From Caldilinea sp. CFX5 (GTDB lineage: Bacteria > Chloroflexota > Anaerolineae > Caldilineales > Caldilineaceae): a stretch of DNA of 64,000 nucleotides. Position 1 is the stretch's first letter. Every line of letters begins with the position of its first letter. The position numbers and the translations under genes are program-made. The notes under the pieces are model-generated. The model was not told the DNA's origin and ran no database searches. It saw only the letters and a list, made by a program, of their open reading frames with translations. Positions 43,734 through 52,632 of this stretch are shown here, one piece after another. The stretch covers positions 1-64,000 of the forward strand of contig QWII01000077.1 in assembly GCA_021405325.1 (NCBI GenBank), read 5' to 3'.

Positions 43734-44555
43734 TCATCCACTGCCCTCGGCGTTGGGGTCGAGCGGTTTGCCGTAGACTACCCTGGCACTGATCCACTGC
43801 TCCACTTCCCCCGCCGGACAGTATTTCTCGATCACTTGGCGGATTTTCTGATCAAATTCCGCCGCCCTGGCTTCGCCCATGCGCTCACGCGAAAAGCCAT
43901 TGGTGGCATGGAAGGCCGTGATCCAGTCGTCCACGGGCTGACGAAAATGCACCGGCTGGGCCTCGCGCACCCCAGCCTGGCGAAAGAGACCATGCCTCTC
44001 TAGTTCCTGGGCAACCGTGATCATACTATAGGGTTGAAAATCACGGTTCATGGCGTACTCAGCGATAATCGGTGTGATCGCTGCATCCCAGGCGCTGGAC
44101 AAGCCGGGATTTTCCACCAGCGCCAGGTAACCGTTGGGGCTGAGAACCCGGGCCAGGCGCGGCAACGTCACGGCCCACGGCATCCAGTGCAGACTGACCG
44201 CTGCGACGATCAGGGCATAGGGTGGTTGCAACGCGACTGCTTCAATCCCCCCTGTGATCCAGTTGAGCTTGGGATCAGCGCCATAGGGCATTTGTTTGCC
44301 GGCTTCGATCATCGCCGCCGAAATGTCCACGGCATCGATGTGATCGGCATAAGCGAGCAACCCGGCGGTCATCTGGCCCGTGCCACAACCGGCGTCGAGC
44401 AGGCGGCAGGGGGCGGCTGTCTTGTCGATCAGCGCCGCCAAGATTTCAAAGGTTTCGGCGGGATAGGGCGCCCGCTGCGGGTAGGCCGCCACCACGCTGG
44501 CATCCTGGAAAATGCTGGCATATTCGTAGCTGAATTGTTTGGGTTGCTGGAGCAT
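43734..44555 (-). CDS. Class I SAM-dependent methyltransferase
   Basis: A 273-residue methyltransferase. SAM-binding motifs are LLDAGCGTGQMTAGL and IDAVDISAAMIEAG, with VAAVSLHWM and LSPNGYLALVENPG following as in UbiE/Tam-like enzymes. GAGGAG precedes the ATG at 44555, which I prefer to an upstream in-frame start. It forms a minus-strand run with the NUDIX-like/kinase fusion 46 bases upstream. The substrate is unknown. Confidence 0.88.
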   Translation of the reverse strand: MLQQPKQFSYEYASIFQDASVVAAYPQRAPYPAETFEILAALIDKTAAPCRLLDAGCGTGQMTAGLLAYADHIDAVDISAAMIEAGKQMPYGADPKLNWITGGIEAVALQPPYALIVAAVSLHWMPWAVTLPRLARVLSPNGYLALVENPGLSSAWDAAITPIIAEYAMNRDFQPYSMITVAQELERHGLFRQAGVREAQPVHFRQPVDDWITAFHATNGFSRERMGEARAAEFDQKIRQVIEKYCPAGEVEQWISARVVYGKPLDPNAEGSG

Positions 44556-44601
44556 GAGATCTCCTCTCAAGGCGCGACAGAAGCTGCTTCGCCATATAGG
44601 A

Positions 44602-45954
44602 CTACACGGTTTCTAAAATCTTGCCAAACCAAAAAGGCATCGCCCAGGCCAGCATGGGGTGGTTGCCCCCGCTCTCGGCATGGTGCGCGATATAGCGGTA
44701 GCTGACGGCCTGATGGAGGGCGCACAGCGGGTAAGCCAGTTGCCACAATTCCAGCAGCCGTTCCATGGGTTCATAGGGCGTCCACCGGGCCAAGTAAGTA
44801 TCGCGTAGACGAGATTGCAGGGCCGGCTCTTTTTCGTGCAAGATGGCGATCATATCCAGGAAGGGATGCGCGATACAGGCATCGGACCAATCAAAAAAGA
44901 CAAAATGCTCACCCGCATGATCAGTGCGGCGGGCAATGTTGCTCATGTGCAGATCGCCATGCACCAGGGTCGCCGGCACGTTGTACGTCGCCATTTGCCG
45001 ACACAGTTCGACCAGACGGGGCGCCGCCGCCAGTAAACGCTGCTGTTGCGCCGGTTCGATCATGCCCATCATCAGCGAGTCGTTGAGCAAGGGCGCAATC
45101 TCTGCCGCCAGGTTGGGCAAGCGGCGGTCAATGCAGCCGTGGGCAAGTAATTCGTCGACCTGGCTGGCGCTGGCAATTTGTAATTGGGCATAAGCGATCA
45201 AGGCCGCTTCCCGCATTTCCACCGGCGCACCCCACCCGATCTCGGGGCCAAAATCAGCCAGCAAGCTCCAATCGCGCGCTGCATCAATCGCCAGTGGCTG
45301 GGGCATGACCGCTGGGAACACCTTTGCCAGGTGTTGGGTGAGGAAGGCTTCGTTGACCATCAGCGGCGAGCCATTGGTGGCTTTGAAGTAGACCCACCCC
45401 TGCGCCGTGGGGACGCGCAAGATCGCCGAAAGAAACCACTGCTTGACTTGCTCAACCGGCCCGGTCGCCGGGTTGCCTAGCGCGGTCAATTGTTGCTGGA
45501 TCCAGGCCGCGGTCGGCTGAAACCAACCCGGTTGTTCCCAGCGGGCGCGTTGGGCCGGGATGATGCCGCTTTCCATTTCTTGGCAATAGCGCGCGACCAC
45601 CTGCCGCTGTTCAGGATGCGCCAAGACAACCTGGTCGAGCGCCGCCTGGTCGAGCCAACATAGGTTGTCGCCCTTTGTCCAGTGCGCACTCCCATTCTCC
45701 AGGAGATAGAGATGAAAGCTCAGGTGGCGGGCTTTATCTTCATGCTCGGCAAGGCGACGCACAACGGTGGTTGCCAGGCCATATTGTTGTTGCATGGCGG
45801 CGTTGATCCGCCCGATAGGGCCATCCCACACCTGATCAAGGGGCGCGTTGGGTAAATGCCACTGCTCCCCAATCTGTTGCACCAGCAGTTGCCGCTGTGT
45901 TGGATGGGGGATGAGTAGATCGACGACGCTCCGCCACTGGGGTTCACTACTCAA
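44602..45954 (-). CDS. NUDIX-like/aminoglycoside-phosphotransferase-like fusion
   Basis: A 450-residue fusion. Residues about 1-150 look like a degenerate NUDIX fold (WRSVVDLLIPHPTQRQLLVQQ; RHLSFHLYLLENG..WLDQAALDQV) lacking a recognisable Nudix box. Residues about 170-450 are a phosphotransferase of the APH/choline-kinase type, with catalytic loop VHGDLHMSNIARR and metal motif FFDWSDACIAHPFLDM. The kinase acceptor is unknown; resistance should not be assumed. A TTG start at 45954 follows a good GAGGAG site. The glycosyltransferase fragment lies 12 bases upstream. Confidence 0.82.
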   Translation of the reverse strand: MSSEPQWRSVVDLLIPHPTQRQLLVQQIGEQWHLPNAPLDQVWDGPIGRINAAMQQQYGLATTVVRRLAEHEDKARHLSFHLYLLENGSAHWTKGDNLCWLDQAALDQVVLAHPEQRQVVARYCQEMESGIIPAQRARWEQPGWFQPTAAWIQQQLTALGNPATGPVEQVKQWFLSAILRVPTAQGWVYFKATNGSPLMVNEAFLTQHLAKVFPAVMPQPLAIDAARDWSLLADFGPEIGWGAPVEMREAALIAYAQLQIASASQVDELLAHGCIDRRLPNLAAEIAPLLNDSLMMGMIEPAQQQRLLAAAPRLVELCRQMATYNVPATLVHGDLHMSNIARRTDHAGEHFVFFDWSDACIAHPFLDMIAILHEKEPALQSRLRDTYLARWTPYEPMERLLELWQLAYPLCALHQAVSYRYIAHHAESGGNHPMLAWAMPFWFGKILETV

Positions 45955-45966
45955 GATGGTACTCCT

Positions 45967-47109
45967 CTATTGCTTGATTTTACGGTTAGTCGCAATGATC
46001 TCGCTTGCCCGCCCCACCCCATCTTCTGCGCTGATCTTTGCACCTAAGTCAGCGGCACGGGCGCGCAGGGTAGCATCCGTCACCGCGCATTGCATGGCGG
46101 CGGCCAATTGCTCGGCTGTAAGCCGGTTGATGCCGGGCAGACGTACCCCCACCCCTAGCTTTTCCACCTGTTCGGCCCAGGCAACCTGGTCATTGGGCGC
46201 AAAGGGAGTAATGAGATTTGGCACACCGGCTCGTAACCCGGCGCCAGTAGTGCCAGCGCCGCCATGATGCACGACAGCGGCCATACGCGGGAAGAGCCAG
46301 TCGTGGGGAATATTCTCGACAAAAAAGAGGTCAGGCGCCGGCGATTGCTGAACCATGCCACCCCAACCGCTCAACAACACCCCCCGCTGGCCGCTCAACG
46401 CCAGGGCGCGCCGTGCCAGTTGGGTCTGGCGCGCCGGATCGCCGTGTCCCATGCTGCCAAAGCCGATATAGATCGGTGGTGGGCCGCTTGCCAGGAAGCG
46501 CAGCAGATCCGTAGGTGGTTGCCAGTCGGGCGGCGCCGCCAAAAACCAATACCCAGTGACATGTTGATCCGTGTCCCAATCACTGGGTTTTGGCAGCACA
46601 TGAGGACTGTAGCCATACAGCCAGGGTACACCCAGGCGGCGGCTCTCGGCAAAGAAGTCGGCATAGGAGCGTAATGTCGGCAAGCCAAGCTGCTGACGCA
46701 AGGGATTGGTCAAACGGGCGCCCATCCCCTGCCAGATCACAAATTGCATGAGCCGATGGGTGAAGATGTTATAGCCCCCACCCATCGCAAAACGTAGCGC
46801 GCCCAAAAAGAAGGAGGGGAAACGACGGGTTGACGCCAGCGGCAAGGGCGAAGCCATGATTGCCGGAATGCCATAGAGCTGGGCAGCTTCCAACGCGGCG
46901 CATCCGGTCGGGCTTTGGATGATCAAGTCGGCATCCTGCGCCGCCGGCCAGACATCGTCGGCCATTTCCCGGCCTTGACCCAGCACGGTGCGCAATAACT
47001 GAACCTGGCGCAGCAGATTTTTGCTGCCTAGAATTGCCTGGACCTCCGGCTGCTGCATCATCTCTTGGATGCTCAGGCGGAGCGGGTGCGTCTTGATCAG
47101 GATTTTCAT
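45967..47109 (-). CDS. Glycosyltransferase, MGT/GT1 type, missing its N-terminus
   Basis: A 380-residue GT1-family UDP/TDP-glycosyltransferase (YjiC/macrolide type). The C-terminal donor domain is intact: PPIYIGFGSMGHGDP, FVENIPHDWLFPRMAAVVHHGGAGTTGAGLRAGVPNLI and the DQVAWAEQVEKLGVG end. The N-terminal acceptor domain lacks its usual opening strand and GDV(Q/R)PF segment (roughly the first 60-70 residues): the frame starts at MKILIKTHPLRLSIQEMMQQ, already well into the domain. The ATG at 47109 is 20 bases after the stop of the DUF1572 gene. It is probably 5'-truncated and may be inactive. Confidence 0.7.
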   Translation of the reverse strand: MKILIKTHPLRLSIQEMMQQPEVQAILGSKNLLRQVQLLRTVLGQGREMADDVWPAAQDADLIIQSPTGCAALEAAQLYGIPAIMASPLPLASTRRFPSFFLGALRFAMGGGYNIFTHRLMQFVIWQGMGARLTNPLRQQLGLPTLRSYADFFAESRRLGVPWLYGYSPHVLPKPSDWDTDQHVTGYWFLAAPPDWQPPTDLLRFLASGPPPIYIGFGSMGHGDPARQTQLARRALALSGQRGVLLSGWGGMVQQSPAPDLFFVENIPHDWLFPRMAAVVHHGGAGTTGAGLRAGVPNLITPFAPNDQVAWAEQVEKLGVGVRLPGINRLTAEQLAAAMQCAVTDATLRARAADLGAKISAEDGVGRASEIIATNRKIKQ

Positions 47110-47128
47110 AAACGCCGGCGGCCCCAAC

Positions 47129-47605
47129 CTATTTCTGCAACACCGTCGCCAACAGATCGATCTGCCCAATATGATGGGTAGCATGGAGCAGGTTGCGCAG
47201 GATGGCTTTGACCACGCTGTGCGCCTCGCCCCGGATGTAGATGGTTTTGGCAAAGTCCTCGGCAGTCAGCGCGTCGAGGGTGGCGAAGAGGCGGCGCCAG
47301 CCTTCCTCCCACCGCGCCATGATCTGCGCACGATTGTCGCTCTCTTCGTGCAAAAACTCGCGTGGGCGCTGGCGGTCGGCTTTCTCGCCATCGCTGGTCA
47401 AAAAGTCTGTCCAGCGCGAGATAAAATTGCCGCTCAGATGCTTGACCAAAATGGCAATGCTATTGGTGTGATCGTCCCCGCCTTCTTGCCAGCGGGCAAA
47501 GAACATCGCATCATCCACGCGACCGAACGCCGCCTCCGCCATCTGCTTCTGTTCCTGGTACTGGGCAATCACCTCGGCTTTGAATTCCATCCATGCACTG
47601 TTCAT
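47129..47605 (-). CDS. DUF1572 (DinB-superfamily) protein
   Basis: A 158-residue four-helix-bundle protein of the DUF1572/DinB-like superfamily. Family segments are FFARWQEGGDDHTNSIAILVKHLSGNFISRWTDFLTSDGEK and NLLHATHHIGQIDLLA, whose His residues correspond to the bundle's metal-binding set. Members are often thiol-transferase or metalloenzyme-like, but function is not established. GGAGG precedes the ATG. A shared-regulon promoter lies upstream at 47730-47787, divergent from the second XRE-STAND gene. Confidence 0.8.
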   Translation of the reverse strand: MNSAWMEFKAEVIAQYQEQKQMAEAAFGRVDDAMFFARWQEGGDDHTNSIAILVKHLSGNFISRWTDFLTSDGEKADRQRPREFLHEESDNRAQIMARWEEGWRRLFATLDALTAEDFAKTIYIRGEAHSVVKAILRNLLHATHHIGQIDLLATVLQK

Positions 47606-47657
47606 TATGCCTCCTTCGGCGGAATCGTTACAGGTTCGTTACAGGTTACGGGATGAA

Positions 47658-47723
47658 CTATAATCGACACCCTGCCAAAGCGCCAAAGTTGCCTTCGATC
47701 CCAACCGGAATCCTATGACTCAT
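47658..47723 (-). CDS. Putative 21-residue leader peptide at the shared promoter
   Basis: ATGAGTCATAGG... starts at 47723, seven bases past the -10-like TAGACT, and runs 21 codons (MSHRIPVGIEGNFGALAGCRL) to a TAG. The same ATGAG position is seen at two other copies of the promoter, where the peptides begin MSKHSRR. With no room for a ribosome site it would be a leaderless start. Expression is unproven. Confidence 0.3.
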   Translation of the reverse strand: MSHRIPVGIEGNFGALAGCRL

Positions 47724-47729
47724 GGGGAC

Positions 47730-47819
47730 AGTCTACCGTGTGGGCCGGCCCAAGCAAAGCGCTTTTTCCACAAAATTACACAAAATTCGATTGCGTTCGC
47801 CGGAACCCTATGGTACAAT
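47730..47819. promoter_or_regulatory. Shared regulon site and divergent promoters (locus 2)
   Basis: CACAAAATTACACAAAATT (47769-47787) is the direct-repeat site. Leftward, at the conserved spacing of 11+15+4 bases, is the minus-strand -10-like TAGACT (47730-47735) driving the DUF1572 gene. Rightward, a plus-strand promoter TTGCGT (47791-47796), 17 bases, TACAAT (47814-47819) drives the XRE-STAND gene at 47919. The geometry matches locus 1. Confidence 0.7.
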
Positions 47820-47918
47820 CGCGTCAGGTTACGCTGTTCCGGGCGTAGCGATTGCTTGTGGCCGCTTTCTCGCTCATCGTTCGCTTGCTAACCCTATTCC
47901 GTAGAAAGGTCACCCTCC

Positions 47919-50552
47919 ATGACCACAACCTTTGGTGCCTTGTTACGACAGTTGCGCCGTCGCGCCCAGATGACCCAAGCCGATCTGGCCGCGGCGGTGG
48001 GTTATAGCGTCTCGTTCATTTCCAGCCTGGAACAGAACACGCGCCGCCCGGATGTCCATAGCATTCTGCAACACTTTGTGCCGGCGTTGGCGCTACAAGC
48101 AGAACCACACCTGGCGGCCCATTTGCTCGAACTGGCCGCGGCCGCGCAAGGCGATTTACCGCCACCCGCCGCGCTCACCTTGACGCGGGAACGGCGCATT
48201 GTCATCACCGCGACGAACCCGGAAGCGCCAACCAATCTGCCCACACCGCCGACGCCCCTCATTGGCCGTGACCAGACCGTGAAGACGCTCTGTGATCGCT
48301 TGCTTGGTCACCAGGGACGGCTGTTGACGCTGGTCGGGCCGCCGGGCGTAGGCAAGACGCGGCTGGGGCTGGCGGTGGCCGCCCAGTTGCAAACGTTCCA
48401 CCCCGATGGCGTCTATTTTGTTCCGCTCGCTCCCGTCAGCGATCCGGATTTCGTGGCATCGGCATTGGTCAGCGCATTGGCGATTATTGACAGCCCAGAC
48501 AAGCCGCCGCAGAAACGGTTGATCGAGTTTCTGCGGCGCAAGGAACTGCTGTTGTTGCTGGACAATTTCGAGCAAGTGACCAGCGCTGCACCATTGGTGG
48601 CGACCTTGTTGGCTGAATGTCCGGGGGTGCGCATCCTCGTCACCAGCCGCGAACGGTTGCACCTGCGCGCCGAGCAGCGCTTTACCGTACTGCCCCTCAC
48701 CCTGGATTTTGCAGTGGCCTTATTTGTGCAGCGGACGCAACTGGTTGAGCCAACCTTCGTCCTCACCCCGCAAAATCAACCCGCAATCGAAAAGATTTGC
48801 CGAAGGCTCGACTGCCTGCCGCTGGCGATTGAACTGATCGCCGCCCGTATTGATCTGTTTTCGCCCCAACAGATGCTGACGCGTTTGCAAACCCATGCAC
48901 TCGATCTTCTGACCGATAATGCCCAGGATGCACCGGCGCATCAACGCACGCTACGCGAGGCGATTCAAGCCAGCTATGTGTTGTTGACGGAACATGAACG
49001 CGCCCTCTTGCGCACGCTAGGCGTCTTTGTCGATGGTTTTGACCTGGCGGTTGTGGCCTATTTTGGTTTTGATGGCGAGGTGTTGCACGGCTTGATCAAT
49101 AAAAGCCTTGTGCATCTGGCTGCTCAACCCAGCGCTACCCAAAACGAGGAGACAGAACGACGCTTTGTGCTGTTAGAAATGGTGCGCGAATATGCTTATG
49201 AAGCATTGCTTGCCGTAGGCGAAGCAACGTTGGTGCAGCGACGCCATGCTGACTATTTTCTCAACTTGGCTGCCACCGCTGCGCAATTCATGGATCGCAG
49301 CGAAAAAAAGCACTGGCTGGCGCGACTACAAGCTGACTACGGGAATCTGCGGGCGGCGCTGGCATGGCTCATCGCTACGGACGCAGCAGCGGCGCAACAC
49401 ATGGCCTATCTACTCTGGCGCTTTTGGGAAGCGAACGCTCTCCTGAGCGAAGGACATAACTGGTTAGCAAAGGCGCTAGCAGCGGAGAGATCACCAACGT
49501 CTACGCGCGCCTGGGCGCTATGGGCGCAAGCGGGATTAACCGATTCTCTCGGCAATTTCGAGCAGGCACAGGATCTGGCGCAAGAATCTCTGATGATCTT
49601 TCACGCCACCAATGATCTGGTAGGCTTCTGCGAAGCATTGAGTCTGCTGGGCTATATCCTGATGAACGCAGGAAGACCCGATCAAGCCTTGCCTTACCTG
49701 GAACAATGTCTCATATCGGCGCGACAGGCAGGCGATCCCCAATGCCTGGCTCATGCCCTGGTCGGTTTAGGCGATGTCTATCTTGGGCTTGGGCGGTCGC
49801 TGCCGCAGATCCTGCCCATCTTGGAGGAAAGCGCACAGATCTACGAAGAGTTGGGCAATCAACAAGGATTTGCCTATAGCAACCATGTGAAAGCGCGCAT
49901 GCACATGCTGGCTGGCGAGTACGCCCAAGCCATCACCCTCTGTCACGAAGCACTGGCGATCAACCGCGCTATGGGATCACGATTGGATGCCTCTTATGTG
50001 CTCACCACCTTGGCCGGAGCCAATTGGTTTGCCGGCAACCGGGTGGCGGCTGGCACGCATTGGGAAGAGGCACTGTCGTTCTTTCAAGCCGCAGACGGTA
50101 AGGCAATGCTCAACGAAGTCTGGTATGGATTTGTCATGGTGGCGCGCTACTTGCTGACGGTGGCCGGCATGACGATTACGCAACATGCCTTTGATGACAC
50201 CACGCGCCTGTTAAGCGCTGTGCAGAAAATTCTTGACGGCCAACCACCATTTCTGGATGCAGCGGCGGATGAGAACTATCGGGAGCTGCTGGCTACCGCG
50301 CGCCTTGCCTGTTCAGAAAGCACCTTTGCCACGCTGTGGGCAGCAGGGCAGCAGTGGACGTTGGCGGAAGCGGTTGCCTTCGCTGCGACGTTACCGGTTG
50401 CCTCTGTCCCCTTGGATTGCCCGCCGTGGTTACAGCCCACGCCAGAGGTTGCGGTGGTCGTGAGACAGCCCGTCGCATCGGCAACCAGCCAACACACGCC
50501 GCCGCCACTCAATCCGCACCCCGCTGGCTTCACCATAGAAGCCAGCCTATAA
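47919..50552 (+). CDS. XRE-type STAND ATPase transcriptional regulator (paralogue 2)
   Basis: An 877-residue paralogue of the protein at 39795. The XRE helix-turn-helix (residues about 6-62) and ATPase start are nearly identical; Walker A is GPPGVGKTR (~142), Walker B LLLLLDNFEQV (~207). The region after the ATPase differs: a winged-helix-like segment (LREAIQASYVLLTEHERALLRTLGVFVDGF) and a different TPR domain, so it probably senses another signal. Near-identity of the DNA-binding domains suggests both bind the same operator. It is divergent from the DUF1572 gene across the repeat site. The Val/Pro/His-rich tail is probably disordered. Confidence 0.93.
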   Translation: MTTTFGALLRQLRRRAQMTQADLAAAVGYSVSFISSLEQNTRRPDVHSILQHFVPALALQAEPHLAAHLLELAAAAQGDLPPPAALTLTRERRIVITATNPEAPTNLPTPPTPLIGRDQTVKTLCDRLLGHQGRLLTLVGPPGVGKTRLGLAVAAQLQTFHPDGVYFVPLAPVSDPDFVASALVSALAIIDSPDKPPQKRLIEFLRRKELLLLLDNFEQVTSAAPLVATLLAECPGVRILVTSRERLHLRAEQRFTVLPLTLDFAVALFVQRTQLVEPTFVLTPQNQPAIEKICRRLDCLPLAIELIAARIDLFSPQQMLTRLQTHALDLLTDNAQDAPAHQRTLREAIQASYVLLTEHERALLRTLGVFVDGFDLAVVAYFGFDGEVLHGLINKSLVHLAAQPSATQNEETERRFVLLEMVREYAYEALLAVGEATLVQRRHADYFLNLAATAAQFMDRSEKKHWLARLQADYGNLRAALAWLIATDAAAAQHMAYLLWRFWEANALLSEGHNWLAKALAAERSPTSTRAWALWAQAGLTDSLGNFEQAQDLAQESLMIFHATNDLVGFCEALSLLGYILMNAGRPDQALPYLEQCLISARQAGDPQCLAHALVGLGDVYLGLGRSLPQILPILEESAQIYEELGNQQGFAYSNHVKARMHMLAGEYAQAITLCHEALAINRAMGSRLDASYVLTTLAGANWFAGNRVAAGTHWEEALSFFQAADGKAMLNEVWYGFVMVARYLLTVAGMTITQHAFDDTTRLLSAVQKILDGQPPFLDAAADENYRELLATARLACSESTFATLWAAGQQWTLAEAVAFAATLPVASVPLDCPPWLQPTPEVAVVVRQPVASATSQHTPPPLNPHPAGFTIEASL

Positions 50553-50567
50553 TCTGGTAAGCGCCCA

Positions 50568-50684
50568 CACTACAACGGATTCAGAATGCAGCGGATTCCC
50601 CCTGAATAGCTCAGATTGTTGGGCTGATTCAGACAACCGAGCTGTCCTATGCTTAATCCGCTACTTTCTGAATCCGTTGTAGTG
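50568..50684. repeat. MITE-like element, CACTACAACGGAT family, copy 2
   Basis: A 117-bp element with 30-bp imperfect terminal inverted repeats (50568-50597 and 50655-50684; a few mismatches). Symmetry extends to CCCACAC/GTGTGGG. Its right arm encodes the last 10 or so codons and the stop of the sulfotransferase gene. It is closely related to the element at 38370-38490. Confidence 0.88.
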
Positions 50685-51639
50685 TGGGGTGGCTATCATC
50701 CGTGTGACGCATCGCCACGCTACCATGCTCCAACCATCGACGACAGTCAAGCGTTAGCACCCTCGCTGCCGTCTGTTCATAGAGAACCAGCTCCTCAGCC
50801 GACAGGAACTCTTGCCAGCGGCCATTTGTCCCCTTGAAGAAGAAGGCCTGCGGTCCGCCTTTGAGACCGGTATAAGCGCCATGGACTTCTGCCATATGGC
50901 GGAGGGCGGTCAGGCTCACGTCCGGCACGATCTCCGTAATGAGGGTATCGGTGACGGGAATATGCAGAAAGCCGGCAATGCGCCTGAGTTCGCTGGGCAG
51001 ATCGGCTAGCAAGTCGTTGTAGTGGACAAAGAGAATGTTAGCGAGTTGCCGGTAATTCCACCATGTTTGTGTATGATGCAGATTGCCCCAATACGGGTAG
51101 CCTTCGCTCTCCCAGGCAAACCAGCCACGGGTCATCCAAGTGCGCCATACCTCATGCCGATCGGTTGGGCAGGGTAGCAAGGGTGGGCCAACCCGATCAG
51201 GCGTCTCGTTCAATCTGTCCAGCAGCCTATCACTTAAATTGCTGTAGTGGTTGAGAAAGGACATAAAGACATCGCGCGGATCGCGTCCCACGACAATGTA
51301 ACTTACCTCTGGATAGAAAGGTAAGCCGTCAAGGGCCAGGTGCGTCTTGATAAAGCGGCGATGCTGTTGCCCTTCGAGTAAAGCGCATACCTGCTCCAGT
51401 GGCATAATGCGCATATCCAGCCAGGGCGACAGATCATTGAGGGGAATTTGTCGCCAATCGCGCTCTTCTCGTTCCCAGAAAAGTAGGCGGCGCACAATCT
51501 CCTGGAGCCAGGTTGTCCCGGAGCGATAGGAAGTCGTAATGACAATATCGTCCGGGCGTGGCCGGTAGCGCCCCCAGCGCGTGCTATCTAAATGATGATT
51601 TTGATAGGTGTGAATGACTTTGGGTAGAGACGTAGACAT
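50653..51639 (-). CDS. PAPS-dependent sulfotransferase
   Basis: A 328-residue cytoplasmic sulfotransferase (Sulfotransfer_1). The 5'-phosphosulfate loop is TTSYRSGTTWLQEI, the 3'-phosphate motif is VVGRDPRDVFMSFLNHY, and the C-terminal RKGxxGxWK-like motif appears as FFKGTNGRWQEFLSAEE. It transfers sulfate from PAPS to a hydroxyl or amine acceptor that cannot be predicted. GGAGG suits the second of two adjacent ATGs (51639). The natural C-terminus is replaced: HPTLQRIQKVAD comes from a MITE-like repeat arm. The S41 peptidase gene lies upstream on the same strand. Confidence 0.92.
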   Translation of the reverse strand: MSTSLPKVIHTYQNHHLDSTRWGRYRPRPDDIVITTSYRSGTTWLQEIVRRLLFWEREERDWRQIPLNDLSPWLDMRIMPLEQVCALLEGQQHRRFIKTHLALDGLPFYPEVSYIVVGRDPRDVFMSFLNHYSNLSDRLLDRLNETPDRVGPPLLPCPTDRHEVWRTWMTRGWFAWESEGYPYWGNLHHTQTWWNYRQLANILFVHYNDLLADLPSELRRIAGFLHIPVTDTLITEIVPDVSLTALRHMAEVHGAYTGLKGGPQAFFFKGTNGRWQEFLSAEELVLYEQTAARVLTLDCRRWLEHGSVAMRHTDDSHPTLQRIQKVAD

Positions 51640-51669
51640 CATTCCTCCGCAAAGCTCTGTTGATATTGG

Positions 51670-52632
51670 CTACGTAGCCGATGGGTACGCTTGCTCACGC
51701 ATTGTGCTTTGTAGCCACACGCTGGCAGCAGCACAAAGCGTTTCGCACGAACCTGGCACAAGCTCATCCGGCTGAATTGTGCTACCATAGCGCTGTCCTG
51801 CGCGATCCTCAAAGACGGCAACGGACAGCAAGATCTCGGCGCCATCGCTCAAGGCAAAACCTTGATTACATGTGGAGCAACCCGCCGTCGGCTGACCAAA
51901 ACTGCGCGCTCGCGCTTGCTTGCGGAAGGCCACAGCTACGACCTCGCCGGAACTGATGGTCGATGGTCCGGTCAACACGGCAATTGACGCTGGCTTGTGT
52001 TGTAACTGCACCACAGGCGGGACAAGCGCCAAACAGATGCCTGGGCCAACGATGCATTGACCTGCCACATACCGCCAGCCCAGGCGCTGACCGTCAGGAT
52101 AGACAAAAGCGCCAACATCTTCAACATCAAAGAGCGGCCCCAAGCCCACCAGCATCGGAAACATGCTGCCGCCAGTGTTATCGGTCAGATCAACGATCCA
52201 CCCCACCGGCCCCGTGGCGTCGATCTGCCCAATGATCTGTTGCAGGGTACGCGCATAGACGGTAGCCGCTGCCGACGACCCCGTAAAATCCGGCACATGG
52301 AGATAGGCAATGCCTGGCATCAGCAGCCGGCCGCTGGGCAAGCGATTACGACTGTCCAGCGCGCCGCTTTCAATCGCCTGGGCCGTTTCCGGCCGTTGGA
52401 AGAAGCTGTGACCATCGTTGAGCTGACGCAGCGCAAATTCAATGGCCGGATAGGTATCAGCGGGTTGCTGCGCACCTTGTGCTAAGGGCCAGGTTGCGGC
52501 AAACAGGGCCGGCCAGTCAATGGTCGCACGGTGGAGTGAATTGGTTTGCAGGATGGTCAGCGCTGCTTGTAGGTAAGCGCTGGCTGTAGCAGAAATTCCT
52601 AGCCGAGGATCAGGGATGGTTGGTTGCTTCAT
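51670..52632 (-). CDS. S41-family peptidase-like protein
   Basis: A 320-residue protein with the C-terminal-processing-peptidase (S41) core: WIVDLTDNTGGSMFPMLVGLGPL, then SIAVLTGPSTISSGEVVAVAFRKQARARSFGQPTAG, where the serine of the ISSGE segment is the expected nucleophile. No PDZ domain or signal peptide is evident, so it is short for the family and probably cytoplasmic. The ATG at 52632 is chosen as the first codon near a family-like start; the ribosome site is weak. It may be cotranscribed with the sulfotransferase 30 bases downstream. Confidence 0.85.
   Translation of the reverse strand: MKQPTIPDPRLGISATASAYLQAALTILQTNSLHRATIDWPALFAATWPLAQGAQQPADTYPAIEFALRQLNDGHSFFQRPETAQAIESGALDSRNRLPSGRLLMPGIAYLHVPDFTGSSAAATVYARTLQQIIGQIDATGPVGWIVDLTDNTGGSMFPMLVGLGPLFDVEDVGAFVYPDGQRLGWRYVAGQCIVGPGICLALVPPVVQLQHKPASIAVLTGPSTISSGEVVAVAFRKQARARSFGQPTAGCSTCNQGFALSDGAEILLSVAVFEDRAGQRYGSTIQPDELVPGSCETLCAAASVWLQSTMREQAYPSAT

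Noticed and set aside
44602..45954. Aminoglycoside resistance gene
   Set aside because: The APH-type fold is shared by many small-molecule kinases; nothing in the sequence or context shows an antibiotic substrate.
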